A DNA stretch of 51,729 nt from the IMG/VR virus record IMGVR_UViG_3300049893_000693, positions 1 through 51,729 of that record. One strand, 5' to 3'. Both the position numbers and the translations under genes were made by a program. Positions 32,266 to 42,036 of the stretch are shown piece after piece (the stretch's first letter is position 1; the number at the start of each line of letters is the position of its first letter). The notes under the pieces are model-generated. The model ran no database searches. It saw nothing but the letters and a program-made list of their open reading frames with translations, and had not been told where the DNA came from. This stretch comes from a virus.

Positions 32266-33381
32266 TTAGGACGCGATATTGACGATCGCGTTAGCGTTGG
32301 TCACGATCGGCAGCAGGGACAGCTTGCTATCCAGGCTCAGCCGGGTGATGCGCTGGTCGCCGTCGTCCATCGGGGCGCTGAAGTACTTCTTCTTGCCAGG
32401 AGCGTACGCCATCTTCCAGGTCTTGCTGTTCAGCAGGTACATGCGGCGGGTCCAGGGCAGCGACGGGGCATCCTTGGCATCCAGGATCTCGAACGTCGGA
32501 TCATGGACGATGGGGATGCCTTCGAAGTGCAGACCGCTATCCGGAATACCAATGTCATACTGACGCTTGGCGTCGCCGCTCTGCGTCATGTAGAACAGGT
32601 TGTTAGCCCGAGCATACGAGACATAGCGGTCGATAGCGCCCGCACCAGCCAGGATGAAGTCAACACCGCCACCAGTCCGCCCACGAGCGCGCAGGTTGGC
32701 CTCACGGCGAGCGGTCGTGAGAGCGCCAGCCAGAGTACCACCAGCCGCGTAGGTCGCGCCAGTGAAGTTATAGTGCTGCACTTCAGGAGTGCTGGAACGA
32801 GTCAGACCACCGATCGAGCCGCTGGTGACATAGCCGGTCGTGGCTGCGGTGGGCAGGAACGCGTCCAGACCCTGGGGCAGCTTGGGATCAGCCGAGTTGT
32901 CACGATGCAGCGTCTCGTCAAGCTGGACATCAAACTTGTCCATCATGCCCTCGACGTACTCCTCCAGGTAATTCACCATGCGGTAGGCTTCGCTCTCGCT
33001 GTCAGGCTTGGCGAAGTTCTTGCCGCGAGGCTGGTTTGGAAGCACGACGTAGCCCATGGCCTCGATGTCGTCGTGGACGATCTCGGTGCCCATATGGACG
33101 TTCGACCAGGGGTACTTGGCCTGCAATTCGATGCTGCCCTCGGAGAAGGCGAGCGGATCCTTGCGTTCCCAGCCCTGGATATCCAGACCGATATCGGTCT
33201 TGTACTTGACGATAACACCATCCGCGCCAGCGAGAGGAGCAGTGTCCTCATTGCGGGCGAGGAACGACCAGAACGGCATAGCCTTGCGGTCTACGACGAA
33301 CGGGTCGCGCTTGTTGAGTACACCGTTGTACACGGTATACGCGATTTTCTGAAGCCCCTCGGGGGTAAAGGTACTGGCCAC
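32266..33381 (-). CDS. major capsid protein
   Basis: 371 residues, starting with GTG behind GCAGGAGGTCAAC, the strongest ribosome site in the late unit. It comes right after scaffold and portal and is followed by a dedicated terminator, as expected for the most abundant structural protein. The sequence (N-terminal MASTFTPEGLQKIAYTVYNG, long acidic E-loop-like region, FVVDRKAMPFWSFL) has the look of phage HK97-type capsids, though I cannot align it. It would form the icosahedral shell. Confidence 0.85.
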   Translation of the reverse strand: MASTFTPEGLQKIAYTVYNGVLNKRDPFVVDRKAMPFWSFLARNEDTAPLAGADGVIVKYKTDIGLDIQGWERKDPLAFSEGSIELQAKYPWSNVHMGTEIVHDDIEAMGYVVLPNQPRGKNFAKPDSESEAYRMVNYLEEYVEGMMDKFDVQLDETLHRDNSADPKLPQGLDAFLPTAATTGYVTSGSIGGLTRSSTPEVQHYNFTGATYAAGGTLAGALTTARREANLRARGRTGGGVDFILAGAGAIDRYVSYARANNLFYMTQSGDAKRQYDIGIPDSGLHFEGIPIVHDPTFEILDAKDAPSLPWTRRMYLLNSKTWKMAYAPGKKKYFSAPMDDGDQRITRLSLDSKLSLLPIVTNANAIVNIAS

Positions 33382-33448
33382 GTTGACCTCCTGCGCGCTA
33401 GGCGCTTAAATCCCCGTGGCCGTGACTACATACCATAGGGACAGTTAG

Positions 33449-34504
33449 TTAAACTTTACCAGTCATCAGATCAGAGATCAGACTGGATTTCCAATCCGCG
33501 CCACTGGTGGCTGCCGAACTGGATGCGCTCGGTTTGAGCGTGCTATCCGGTTTCACCCTAGCCGCAGATGCGGGTTTGGTGTATTTCATCTGCACTTCAC
33601 GTACAGTTTCGTTGAACAGGGGAAGCCACTGGATAGCTGGGGCGCCCTGATGTTTAGTCGCAATGGTCTGGTATACCTCAGCCCGAATCTTGTCCCAATT
33701 AGGGACTTTGGTCGAGTACTGGACATCCAGCCGGTCAATCTCAAGCGAGGCCGCTCGTTCGACCGGATCAACAACTGGAGCAGCCTGAGAGGTATAGGTC
33801 GGTTCCGGCTCAGGTTCGGGCTTGTGGTACTTAGCCACAATCGCCTTAGCCTTGGCCCTCGCCGCCTCTTCGGTCATGTCCGCATTGTTCACCGCATCGG
33901 CAAACAGTTCGGTATAGACCTGTTCCTCTGGCGCGACCGCAGGTTCTGGCGCCTTCGTAGCGACTGGGTTAACCCCGATCATACGAAGTAGGTCGGACTT
34001 GGCGGTGGTATCACCTGCACGCATGCGCGCGCCCAATCCAACCCAGTTGGCCATCTCGTCCGGGGAGATCCCCGCTTGAGCACCAACTTGCGCTAGGATG
34101 TGGCCGAATTGGCCTTCTTCCTGCGTCTTCTTCAGTTTTGCTTTGAGCTTACCCCAGGCGATCTTTTCGCCTTGAGTGGCATTTTCGCCAGGACCCTGAA
34201 GTTCCTCGTCCTCTTCTGGTTCAGCCTCAACGGCTTCCTCAGTGGCAGGATCGGGAGCCTTCTCCTCGGACTTAGCCTCAGCCTCGGGGGCTTTCGGCGG
34301 TTCTGAAGGTTTGGCCTCAGCGGCCTTCTCTTCAGGTTTAGCCTCGGGGGTTGCGGGAGGGCTAGGTTCAGCGCCTTCCATCAACTCTTTTACGAGAGTC
34401 TCTTTATAGTCCGGCTGCGCCTCAGCGGCGGGTGTTGCCGCAGTATTAACACCCTGGCTCTGCTCGGTGGTGGGAGAACTCTGTGGTTCTTGCTCGTCTG
34501 ACAT
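33449..34504 (-). CDS. scaffolding protein
   Basis: 351 residues. The first half is highly acidic and Pro/Ala/Glu-rich (EAKPEEKAAEAKPSEPPKAP), the rest helical with a basic C-terminal end (SSLISDLMTGKV). Position between portal and capsid and this composition are typical of podovirus scaffolds that guide prohead assembly and leave before packaging. CCAGGAGGATAAG precedes the ATG. Confidence 0.8.
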   Translation of the reverse strand: MSDEQEPQSSPTTEQSQGVNTAATPAAEAQPDYKETLVKELMEGAEPSPPATPEAKPEEKAAEAKPSEPPKAPEAEAKSEEKAPDPATEEAVEAEPEEDEELQGPGENATQGEKIAWGKLKAKLKKTQEEGQFGHILAQVGAQAGISPDEMANWVGLGARMRAGDTTAKSDLLRMIGVNPVATKAPEPAVAPEEQVYTELFADAVNNADMTEEAARAKAKAIVAKYHKPEPEPEPTYTSQAAPVVDPVERAASLEIDRLDVQYSTKVPNWDKIRAEVYQTIATKHQGAPAIQWLPLFNETVREVQMKYTKPASAARVKPDSTLKPSASSSAATSGADWKSSLISDLMTGKV

Positions 34505-34544
34505 CTTATCCTCCTGGGGATTTTGTCAAGCAGTGTTTACTTAC

Positions 34545-36743
34545 TTATGCCTGGGTCGGAGGACCCGGCGGGAGACGGTTCATAGGACTGTTCGGGACCG
34601 CTGCGGCCCCGTCAGTAGCGACATCGCGTTTGGTCATATCTGGCGCACCACCACTAGGGCCTGCGCCCTTGTTCGGCGCCTCAGGCGGAGATCCTGGGGA
34701 CTGGCCCGGCCCACCCCCTGGGGGCGCGGCGGCTGGACCCATCATCTGCGCACCGAGGATCATCTTCTCCACCGGCTTGCGGATGTCCATGGCGTCCATG
34801 AGGTTACGTAGAATCTCGATGGCGCCGAGCGGCCCAATCGGTAGCATGAGCGACGAAGCGATCATGCCGAAGTTCTTGTACAGTTCCAGTTGCTTGGCTG
34901 CGTCAGGCTTGCCATTCAAGCCACCCTTAACCTCGATGCTGAGTTTGGTGTACAGTTCCTCGGTCGTGAGTGACGGCCACACGGTCTGTGGGCCACACAC
35001 CTGGGCTACGTACTCAGCCGGGAACACTTTGAGACTGACCTCAAGCATGTACCACAGAATGTCAGTCAAGCAACGCGCAGCCTGTATGCGGCGACGGTTG
35101 ATACCAGTCTCAGCAGACTTGGCGGCGATGGCGTCCTGTGTAGCCGTATCACCAGTACCAGTCGCGCCCTGCGCAGCCATGGGAATACCAGCCATAAGCT
35201 GCATATCCATCATCGCCATGCCGAGACCCTGCTGGAACATCCCAGCGTTATAGGGAATAGGCTGGGTCTCGTGTAGCGCCTTGTTGATCTCTTCGTGCCG
35301 TTCCAGTTCGATCACTGAGAACGGGAAGCGGTTACGGTACAGATCCTTCTCTGCTTCGGTCATCGCGTTCTTCGGAATGAAGAGCACGGGGTAGGCCGAG
35401 CGCCGAGCTTCGCGGTCGTGCGACCGCAACATGTTGATTTCGTCTTGCAGAGGCCGCATCAGTTTAGTGTCAGACAGCGGCAGTACCTGTCCCGTCACGC
35501 GATTGAACCAGAGGAAGAAAAACGGATACCACTGACGACCACATGCCTGCGGAACGTCGTTGGCCAGGAACTTCTTCATCCCATGGACCCAGACATACCG
35601 GCGCGAACTGCGGCGATCCCACATCTCCCATACGGCCACGCGATTATTCCGCTGCGGCGATTCGATGTCAGGATTACGGCGGCTAGGCTCTTCGTCTAGG
35701 TAATTGCGCTGCGTGTACAGGCCGCGCTCATCATACAGCTTCGCGCCATTGATGTCGCGCTTATTGATATTAAACTTGGAACTGACCTCGTCCGGCATCA
35801 TGTACACACGATGCGCGAGCCACGAGGCAGATAGGATATCTTCGGGCCGAGTCACGTCAGTCCACGCCCACCGGAAGTCCTCGGGCAGAATCTGATTCAC
35901 CTCGAAATTCATCTGATACGGGATCTCGCTGGATCCGAGCAAGTCAATCTCCTGACCGTCGATGATCGCCTTGGCCTTCTGGCTGCGAGGGTCCTGCGGG
36001 TCGGGGATAAGCGTAGGCATCCCGGTCATCGGATCCACGCTCGGCACCATTGGCACGTTAGCCTGCTTGATTTCCTCGGCCAACCGCTGCGCCATCCAGA
36101 TACGAATGGTCTGATCCAGATCGGTCATTTCCTTACCGAGCGGGTCATCCATAGTGAAATTACCTGAAGCAAACTCAGCCTTCAACTGGATGAGCCTAGC
36201 GACGTTGTCCTGCTGATCCGCAAAGCGCGGCTTACCAATCGGATCTTTATAGTAGTCCGTGCTGAGGTTCACCTTGAGGATGGACCAGGGATTGGTCATG
36301 GCGTCCTGAATCGCACCATCAAATACAGGGGCAAACTTCATCTGCTTGATGCAGTGCTGGAGCCAGATTTCCGCCGTCTGGGCGAACATGTCGTCCATCG
36401 GGTCTACGATGCCACCGACCTTACGAGTAGGCTGGACTTCAGGCTGCGGATCGGTCAGGCCGATGTTAGCAATAGAGGTTTGCTGGAGACGCAGGCAGTG
36501 GTTGACCGCGACGGTGTCCTGCGTCTTCAGTAACATGGACTCTTCGGCCACATACTTGCGGTCGAGTTCCATCTCACGGAAGCTATTGATGAGGAATTGC
36601 GGAGCCTGAACGAGCGAGGTGAATTTAGCCACTAGAGCCTGTTCGCCCCCGTCGCCTGACCCGCCGACGTTGACAGTAGTGCGATCGAGTTCGGCCTGCT
36701 CGATGGGCGGAGTCGGATTCATAGCGGTATCGACTGGGTTCAT
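34545..36743 (-). CDS. portal protein
   Basis: 732 residues, the size of a large podovirus portal. The visible layout is an N-terminal polar tail, a helical region with many DP/DRK motifs (FREMELDRKYVAEESMLLKT), the stretch WTDVTRPEDILSASWLAHRV common in podovirus portals, a wing and clip region, and a Pro/Gly-rich C terminus (PPGGGPGQSPGSPPEA). It would form the 12-fold ring at the capsid vertex. It is followed by the scaffold and capsid genes in the usual order. AAGGC precedes the ATG. Confidence 0.85.
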   Translation of the reverse strand: MNPVDTAMNPTPPIEQAELDRTTVNVGGSGDGGEQALVAKFTSLVQAPQFLINSFREMELDRKYVAEESMLLKTQDTVAVNHCLRLQQTSIANIGLTDPQPEVQPTRKVGGIVDPMDDMFAQTAEIWLQHCIKQMKFAPVFDGAIQDAMTNPWSILKVNLSTDYYKDPIGKPRFADQQDNVARLIQLKAEFASGNFTMDDPLGKEMTDLDQTIRIWMAQRLAEEIKQANVPMVPSVDPMTGMPTLIPDPQDPRSQKAKAIIDGQEIDLLGSSEIPYQMNFEVNQILPEDFRWAWTDVTRPEDILSASWLAHRVYMMPDEVSSKFNINKRDINGAKLYDERGLYTQRNYLDEEPSRRNPDIESPQRNNRVAVWEMWDRRSSRRYVWVHGMKKFLANDVPQACGRQWYPFFFLWFNRVTGQVLPLSDTKLMRPLQDEINMLRSHDREARRSAYPVLFIPKNAMTEAEKDLYRNRFPFSVIELERHEEINKALHETQPIPYNAGMFQQGLGMAMMDMQLMAGIPMAAQGATGTGDTATQDAIAAKSAETGINRRRIQAARCLTDILWYMLEVSLKVFPAEYVAQVCGPQTVWPSLTTEELYTKLSIEVKGGLNGKPDAAKQLELYKNFGMIASSLMLPIGPLGAIEILRNLMDAMDIRKPVEKMILGAQMMGPAAAPPGGGPGQSPGSPPEAPNKGAGPSGGAPDMTKRDVATDGAAAVPNSPMNRLPPGPPTQA

Positions 36744-36750
36744 ATAAGCC

Positions 36751-37149
36751 TTAGATTAGGTAGACGATTGCTTGAGCCGTAACAGGCGAGACGGTCGCGC
36801 CCCGTACACTAGAATACACGTCTCCGTCAGCCGGTTCGTAATACTCTTCGCCAGCAGGAACGTACGTAGCATGTGTGAAGTCTGACGAGCTAGGAGTTTG
36901 GGCCGCTCCAGTAGCAGTGTACCGTGGGCTGGTTACTTGGAAAGCTTCCCGATTTCCGCCAGTCGAGGTGTATGCTGAGATTCTGATGCCATGTAGGAAC
37001 GAGGCCCCGGCGCTGCGGTCATCCACTGGGACGAATCCAGCGGCCTTGATCAGATCGAACAGCGTCGAACCCGCCCCACCATTCTGCGCGTTACCGGGAA
37101 TGGTGATAGAATACCGGCCTATCCTAGATGCGGTAACTGGGCTGCCCAT
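36751..37149 (-). CDS. hypothetical virion-associated protein, 132 aa
   Basis: The ATG shares an A with the stop of the 49-aa membrane peptide (TAATG), so it is translationally coupled. The product is beta-rich with many Gly/Ser/Thr/Tyr, for example HGIRISAYTSTGGNREAFQV. It may be a head decoration or tail-fibre accessory protein. No family recognised. Confidence 0.65.
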   Translation of the reverse strand: MGSPVTASRIGRYSITIPGNAQNGGAGSTLFDLIKAAGFVPVDDRSAGASFLHGIRISAYTSTGGNREAFQVTSPRYTATGAAQTPSSSDFTHATYVPAGEEYYEPADGDVYSSVRGATVSPVTAQAIVYLI

Positions 37150-37298
37150 TACTTCCTAAACCTCCACATGCCACGCCGAAGTCCTAAGCCGAGACCAAGC
37201 CGGTGCCGGATAGACCGAACGACTGCGACGACACTGCCGCCGATCCCGTATAACGGGGCCAGAAACCACACACCCGTAGGTCCGATTATCCAGTGCAT
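37149..37298 (-). CDS. membrane peptide with basic tail, 49 aa
   Basis: The ATG at 37298 has GAGGG at normal spacing and follows the fibre stop at once. The product MHWIIGPTGVWFLAPLYGIG continues with GSVVAVVRSIRHRLGLGLGL and RRGMWRFRK. It has one or two hydrophobic segments (residues 3-27) and a strongly basic C terminus, the layout of a small phage holin or membrane-disrupting peptide. I do not recognise its family; the role is inference. Confidence 0.6.
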   Translation of the reverse strand: MHWIIGPTGVWFLAPLYGIGGSVVAVVRSIRHRLGLGLGLRRGMWRFRK

Positions 37299-37299
37299 A

Positions 37300-40200
37300 C
37301 TAATTACCCTCAAGAGCCTGGAACGACTGTAACGGAGTTCCTGTCCAGGTCTTAGATAGTATGACCGTTGCGGTACCTTTCAACCGCTTTTCGATTACCG
37401 CCGAGGTATGAACTTCATCAGCTTCAACCAGATCCTTGACGGTGTCAATCGCGGCAAGCTGGGCCGATTCGGTGGGGGTAAGGCCAGATACGCCAGTCTC
37501 GGCGATGAGGATGGTGTTCTTCCATACTACGTCGATGCCGCCGCCACCGCTCGACTTGACTGGGTAGGCGTCATCGGCGCGGAAGATGCGGCGGTTGTCT
37601 AGTTGGCGCAGATTCGTGGCGGTGGTGTTGTCAAGGTACAGATTAACAATCGAGTTGTTAATACGGAAGTTAGCCTGATCTATCGCGGTAATACCGCCAA
37701 CGAACTCTTGGATACCTTGGTCGCTTTCGAGATTATACGACCACCATGCGTACATGTCCGCAATGTTGAAGTTGGCTGCGACTGTGACGTTCACCTCGTC
37801 GTTGACATAGTCTGCGGCGAATCCCGTAACCGTACTCCCATCAATGCCGAGCGCAACGTACACAACGTCTACTTCCTGCCCAGCTAGTACCGTCCAGCCA
37901 GACGACGAGGCGACAACTGTAGTAACGTAGGTTAGATATCCTCGCTTGTGTATCGTCACTCGCACGGTATCGCCAGCCGTGTAGTCTGTGCCTTCCGTAT
38001 AAGTATCGCTATAGCTAGTACCAGGAGTACCGAGATAGATTTCGGTGTCTGTGGTCACGTTGTAGACGCGGACCTTGCTGCCAGACACGATATTGGTGAT
38101 CGTGGCCGAGCCGACAGTAGGAGGCGTGCCATAGGTTCCATCGTCGGACTGGAAGCGGGTGAAGTCAGGGTGCGGAGTGCCACCAGTGCGGATGACGCGA
38201 ATGCCGACAAGATCATCTGGACTGTTATGGAGGATACCTCGCAGAGTCTCATAAGACGCTCCATTATCCAATACCATCTCAGGCCAGAAGAATGGTTCCT
38301 TGCCTTGAAACGTGGCGTCTTGAGCGAGGTTGTAATTGAGCCAGCGCAGGATCGTATCACCGGAATTGGCCGCGCTGTCTGTGATAGTGACGCTATAGTT
38401 CTTTGCCCCGTCGCCCGCGTCCCAAGACACGGGAGAAGCGCTATCATCAGTCAAGGTAAGGTTCGTCGCTGACGGATCGCCAAGCGTAAGGCCGTCAATC
38501 GCCGACATCGTGAGGGTGATGATGTAGAGGACTGGCTCCATCGTAGCGATGCCGTACACAGTAAGCACGTCAGTCTCGGCTTGCCGGTATCCGTTCCTCT
38601 GCACCTTGAATTGCAGATTGCTGCGCTTGTTGAAATTGCCGTGCGTGGCATCACCGTACATTTTGATAATTTCGTTTACATTGCCCGTAGCGCGAGCATC
38701 AGCTATCGCACCAGACCCAAGCTCATACTCAGGTTGCGATCCGGCGACTACGCCTTGCGAGAGTATGCCGACGAACTCAGCCGTCACAACTTCCGCTGCG
38801 CTCAAGTAGCGAACGCCGCCGCCTGTCATGTTCGTGATAGACGCGTCTGTTGCACCTTCCGCGCCATTAAGCAGGAATAGAGATGTGGCACCATTCATGC
38901 TGAGATTGAACGGGGTATTTCGTAGGCTCGTCTCGCTGATGAACGAGTCAATCATCAGAGAGTACACGTCACGGATGTTCGGTCCCCACGTCGGCACTGT
39001 CAGTTGATTATTAGCGCGGCTCCAGCTTGCGTCGGTCGTGTAGGTCAGGCCGTGGGCAGCGTTGTAGTTGTAGTCCGTGACCATCGTGAACGGCTGCGAC
39101 ATCGTACCTGACAGCACCACGCCCGTCAGTCGCTGCGGGATGAATCCCGCCTTTTGCGCCACGATGTCCACCGTTTCGCCGCTATGGGTATAGACTAGGC
39201 TTGTTCCGGTAGTTGAAGCGAGGACGGTCTGCGTACCAGTCGTGAAGATTTGCAGTAGTGTATTTGTTTCGGTGCTGGTGACCGTGATGTCCGCCGTGGG
39301 CACGACAATAGAAACGGTAGCCCCTGCGCTGGTGATGTCGCCAGCCGATAGCGATGTCGTTCCGGCGACGGTGATGGTGACGGTTCCAGTCGTCTTCAAG
39401 ACGTGGATCTTGTCGGTTCCAGGTGTGCCCGAGAAAGTAACATCGGTAAGCGTGAACGCCGTCACCGACGTACCTAGCTCGATATGATATCCAGCCGACG
39501 TGCCGGTAAGGTCAATTGTCGTCCTGGTCATTGACGAATTGGTGTCGAACTTGATTGCAGCTTGGGTTGATGTCGCCAATGTCTCCGTGATTACACAATC
39601 GACAACCGCCGCTCCTTTTGCGTCTATAACCTCGCTACCAATTACGGATATACCGGTAAAAGGGACACCCGTTTTCCAGGTTAGCTTTGTTCCGCGTGCG
39701 ATCCATCCCTGCGTGTAGGTCGTCGCGCTAGTGCTGTAATCCGCGTGCAAGGTAATGTTGATTATTTTAGCCGACGACACCGGCCATTGCCGTAGGTCAA
39801 TCGTATCAGATGCGCTTGCCTTGAAGGTGATGGTGTTGACAAGAGAATCGACAATATAGTTTTTGACGAGATACGGGTATTCAACAGATGCGGCCACACC
39901 TGCAAACGTAGTTATATTGGTTCCATCCCCGATCTGAACGTCGGTGCACCATACATCCTGTAATTCGCCTTGCGACGATGCACGGAAACCGTCACCGAAC
40001 CCATTAAGGTAACGCGATACCTCTCTTGGGGTCAACCCTCCGGTCAGGATTAGCGGGGCGGCCTTGGCCAGACCAGTCAGCGTCACATAGCGTGTTGCGG
40101 TGTTGGTTCCGCTTCTTTTCCACACAAGCCCGAAATACTTGATATCCGTGATATCTAATACACCGCTGGAATCAATCAGTGGTAGTTTGGTAAACTCACC

Positions 40201-41490
40201 GTGAAACATCGTTACATTGGTTGCGTTGGCACCGCCAGAGGATGATGCAGGCGGGTAGTACGTCCTGCGATACGCCCAATTTCCTGCACTGTCTTCAAGG
40301 TACATTCCGAAAGTTGCAGGTGCGATGTTCATTCCAGTCTGACCATACCCGACTGTGAAGACACCGCTAAGGTCAGCAGACGATAAAGCTGAGATTACAA
40401 ACCCATAATATAGCGCACCATTAGCCGGGTGCGCGTGAGCCACCGCAGCCCACGAAATAAAGCCGCCAGCAAACGGTGGGGATGGGATTCTCTGCGTTTC
40501 GTCCAGGGTAAGCGTGGTAAAGGCGTCTGTGTTTACTCCTAGAAAGGAGGCTCTCCTTGTAGTAATCTGCGCGACTGACGACGCGGGATCGGAAGTCCCG
40601 AACCTTTTGACGTATTCAATCCCGCCAGTTGCTATCGGCGCTTTTCGCCCACCACTTTTGTTGCGTAGGACAAAACGTACAGATAAATAGCGCACGTTTG
40701 CCGAGCTTGTTATTGTCTCTGACGCTATAGCCGCCGCCGTGCCCTGACCGAATGCCTGCGAGAATATCACCCTACCGGTTTGATTGTACAGGACGTTCTG
40801 CTTGCGAGTCGTGATATTGTAATAGGTGTTACCTGCTTGCTGCATGATCGTATCTACGATCAGACCACCGTTGTTCGCCGGGGTTATCGTAGCGAGCACG
40901 CACGACGTTGTGACAGAGTTTCCAGAATGTACTATTTGCGCCGGGGCCTTTTTAACGGTAACGTTTGACACCGTTGTTGATGCAGCCGTCGCCAAGGTGG
41001 CAGTCCCCGCGCCAACAGATGAGACATACGCCAGCAGGTTCGCTCCAGACACCCCAGCCCCTGGCACCATGATGGTGACGCCTGCCACGAAATCACCAGT
41101 GGCACCAGAGAAGGTCAGTGTCGTTGAACCGGAATTGATAGACCCCGTGCAAAGCGTTACGTCGGTTACATCGAACGGGGCCGTTCCATCAACGTCCCGG
41201 TATATTTCAGCCCCGACAGTGAAAGCGACTGGCGACGCTACGCTAACCGTAGGGTTTGGTTCATTCGCACCCGCTATCTTATAGCACGCGCCGAAACGGC
41301 AAACGGCGGAGGTGCCCTGCTGTGCCACGAACTCCGTGTATCCGGCAGGGTATGTGATTACATGCGAGTTGGTTTCATTGACGAATAATACAATGAGATC
41401 GCCTGCCTTTGTCTCTCCAATGTCAACCTCGACCGACGATACCGTCGTATCCTCTTGCGCCGTGAGAATTGCGTTGACGAGGTATGCCAT
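37300..41490 (-). CDS. giant putative tail fibre or receptor-binding protein
   Basis: About 1396 residues from ATG 41490 (a GTG codon precedes it in frame). The product is Thr/Ser/Gly/Val-rich, mostly beta sheet, with repeating strands (for example VTITVAGTTSLSAGDITSAG) as in fibres and right-handed beta-helix proteins. I recognise no catalytic tip. Its size, composition and its place in the late unit suggest an adhesin that touches the host. The ribosome site is partly buried in a hairpin (41492-41516). Confidence 0.72.
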   Translation of the reverse strand: MAYLVNAILTAQEDTTVSSVEVDIGETKAGDLIVLFVNETNSHVITYPAGYTEFVAQQGTSAVCRFGACYKIAGANEPNPTVSVASPVAFTVGAEIYRDVDGTAPFDVTDVTLCTGSINSGSTTLTFSGATGDFVAGVTIMVPGAGVSGANLLAYVSSVGAGTATLATAASTTVSNVTVKKAPAQIVHSGNSVTTSCVLATITPANNGGLIVDTIMQQAGNTYYNITTRKQNVLYNQTGRVIFSQAFGQGTAAAIASETITSSANVRYLSVRFVLRNKSGGRKAPIATGGIEYVKRFGTSDPASSVAQITTRRASFLGVNTDAFTTLTLDETQRIPSPPFAGGFISWAAVAHAHPANGALYYGFVISALSSADLSGVFTVGYGQTGMNIAPATFGMYLEDSAGNWAYRRTYYPPASSSGGANATNVTMFHGEFTKLPLIDSSGVLDITDIKYFGLVWKRSGTNTATRYVTLTGLAKAAPLILTGGLTPREVSRYLNGFGDGFRASSQGELQDVWCTDVQIGDGTNITTFAGVAASVEYPYLVKNYIVDSLVNTITFKASASDTIDLRQWPVSSAKIINITLHADYSTSATTYTQGWIARGTKLTWKTGVPFTGISVIGSEVIDAKGAAVVDCVITETLATSTQAAIKFDTNSSMTRTTIDLTGTSAGYHIELGTSVTAFTLTDVTFSGTPGTDKIHVLKTTGTVTITVAGTTSLSAGDITSAGATVSIVVPTADITVTSTETNTLLQIFTTGTQTVLASTTGTSLVYTHSGETVDIVAQKAGFIPQRLTGVVLSGTMSQPFTMVTDYNYNAAHGLTYTTDASWSRANNQLTVPTWGPNIRDVYSLMIDSFISETSLRNTPFNLSMNGATSLFLLNGAEGATDASITNMTGGGVRYLSAAEVVTAEFVGILSQGVVAGSQPEYELGSGAIADARATGNVNEIIKMYGDATHGNFNKRSNLQFKVQRNGYRQAETDVLTVYGIATMEPVLYIITLTMSAIDGLTLGDPSATNLTLTDDSASPVSWDAGDGAKNYSVTITDSAANSGDTILRWLNYNLAQDATFQGKEPFFWPEMVLDNGASYETLRGILHNSPDDLVGIRVIRTGGTPHPDFTRFQSDDGTYGTPPTVGSATITNIVSGSKVRVYNVTTDTEIYLGTPGTSYSDTYTEGTDYTAGDTVRVTIHKRGYLTYVTTVVASSSGWTVLAGQEVDVVYVALGIDGSTVTGFAADYVNDEVNVTVAANFNIADMYAWWSYNLESDQGIQEFVGGITAIDQANFRINNSIVNLYLDNTTATNLRQLDNRRIFRADDAYPVKSSGGGGIDVVWKNTILIAETGVSGLTPTESAQLAAIDTVKDLVEADEVHTSAVIEKRLKGTATVILSKTWTGTPLQSFQALEGN

Positions 41491-41491
41491 C

Positions 41492-41516
41492 ACCCACCCC
41501 GCTTGCCAGGGTGGGT
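41492..41516 (-). promoter_or_regulatory. hairpin covering the fibre gene's ribosome site
   Basis: ACCCACCC (minus-strand 5' side 41516-41509) pairs perfectly with GGGTGGGT (41499-41492), a GC-rich 8-bp stem ending directly at the fibre start codon. The GGTGGG that would act as ribosome site lies inside the stem. It may restrict translation of the giant fibre. Confidence 0.5.
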
Positions 41517-41548
41517 ACGGATTACTGCACCTATCTCGTTACGTGGCA

Positions 41549-42034
41549 TTACGCCTTAGCGATGAACGCTTTCAACTCTGCGATCTTCGCTTCCCGTTCA
41601 AGCAGGGTTTTGTGAGCCTGTTCCGCTGCACTCTGCAACTGCTTGGCCATCTCCATAGCCTTGCGTCCATCAGTTTCATGGCGACACTTGGCGTGGTCAG
41701 CTTCAGCACACTCAGACTTCAACTTGGCGAGCCTAGCCTCTTCAACCTCGACGGCCTTGGCGTAGCGGGACTTGATCTCGGCATTAGACTGCTCGATGGT
41801 CTTGATTACGTTCGCGCGAAGCTCTTCGAGGTCCTTAGCCATGAGAGCCTTGGCCTCAGCGGTGTGGGCCTCGGCGTCTTTGGCTTCCTTCTCGGCCTTG
41901 GCCAGCCTAGCCGCCACGGACGACTGTGCTTCGGCGGCAACGATACCCGCCTCACAAGCCGCGATGAGTGCCGCGATGCGCTGCTGTTCAAGTTTAAGGA
42001 GGGCAAGATGGTCAGACAGGGGATTGGCTGGCAT
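41549..42034 (-). CDS. coiled-coil protein, 161 aa
   Basis: Almost entirely Ala/Glu/Lys/Arg helix, for example AARLAKAEKEAKDAEAHTAE and KSRYAKAVEVEEARLAKLKS, with a Cys/His pair near residue 105-125. A long parallel coiled coil is likely. It is placed between the small membrane proteins and the fibre, so it might be a spacer, fibre chaperone or structural rod. No family recognised. Confidence 0.7.
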   Translation of the reverse strand: MPANPLSDHLALLKLEQQRIAALIAACEAGIVAAEAQSSVAARLAKAEKEAKDAEAHTAEAKALMAKDLEELRANVIKTIEQSNAEIKSRYAKAVEVEEARLAKLKSECAEADHAKCRHETDGRKAMEMAKQLQSAAEQAHKTLLEREAKIAELKAFIAKA

Positions 42035-42036
42035 GG

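Noticed and set aside
32257-33438. 393-residue plus-strand frame opposite the major capsid gene
   Set aside because: Opposite strand of a clearly real structural gene with strong ribosome site; composition (His/Val/Arg-rich) is typical of an antisense shadow.
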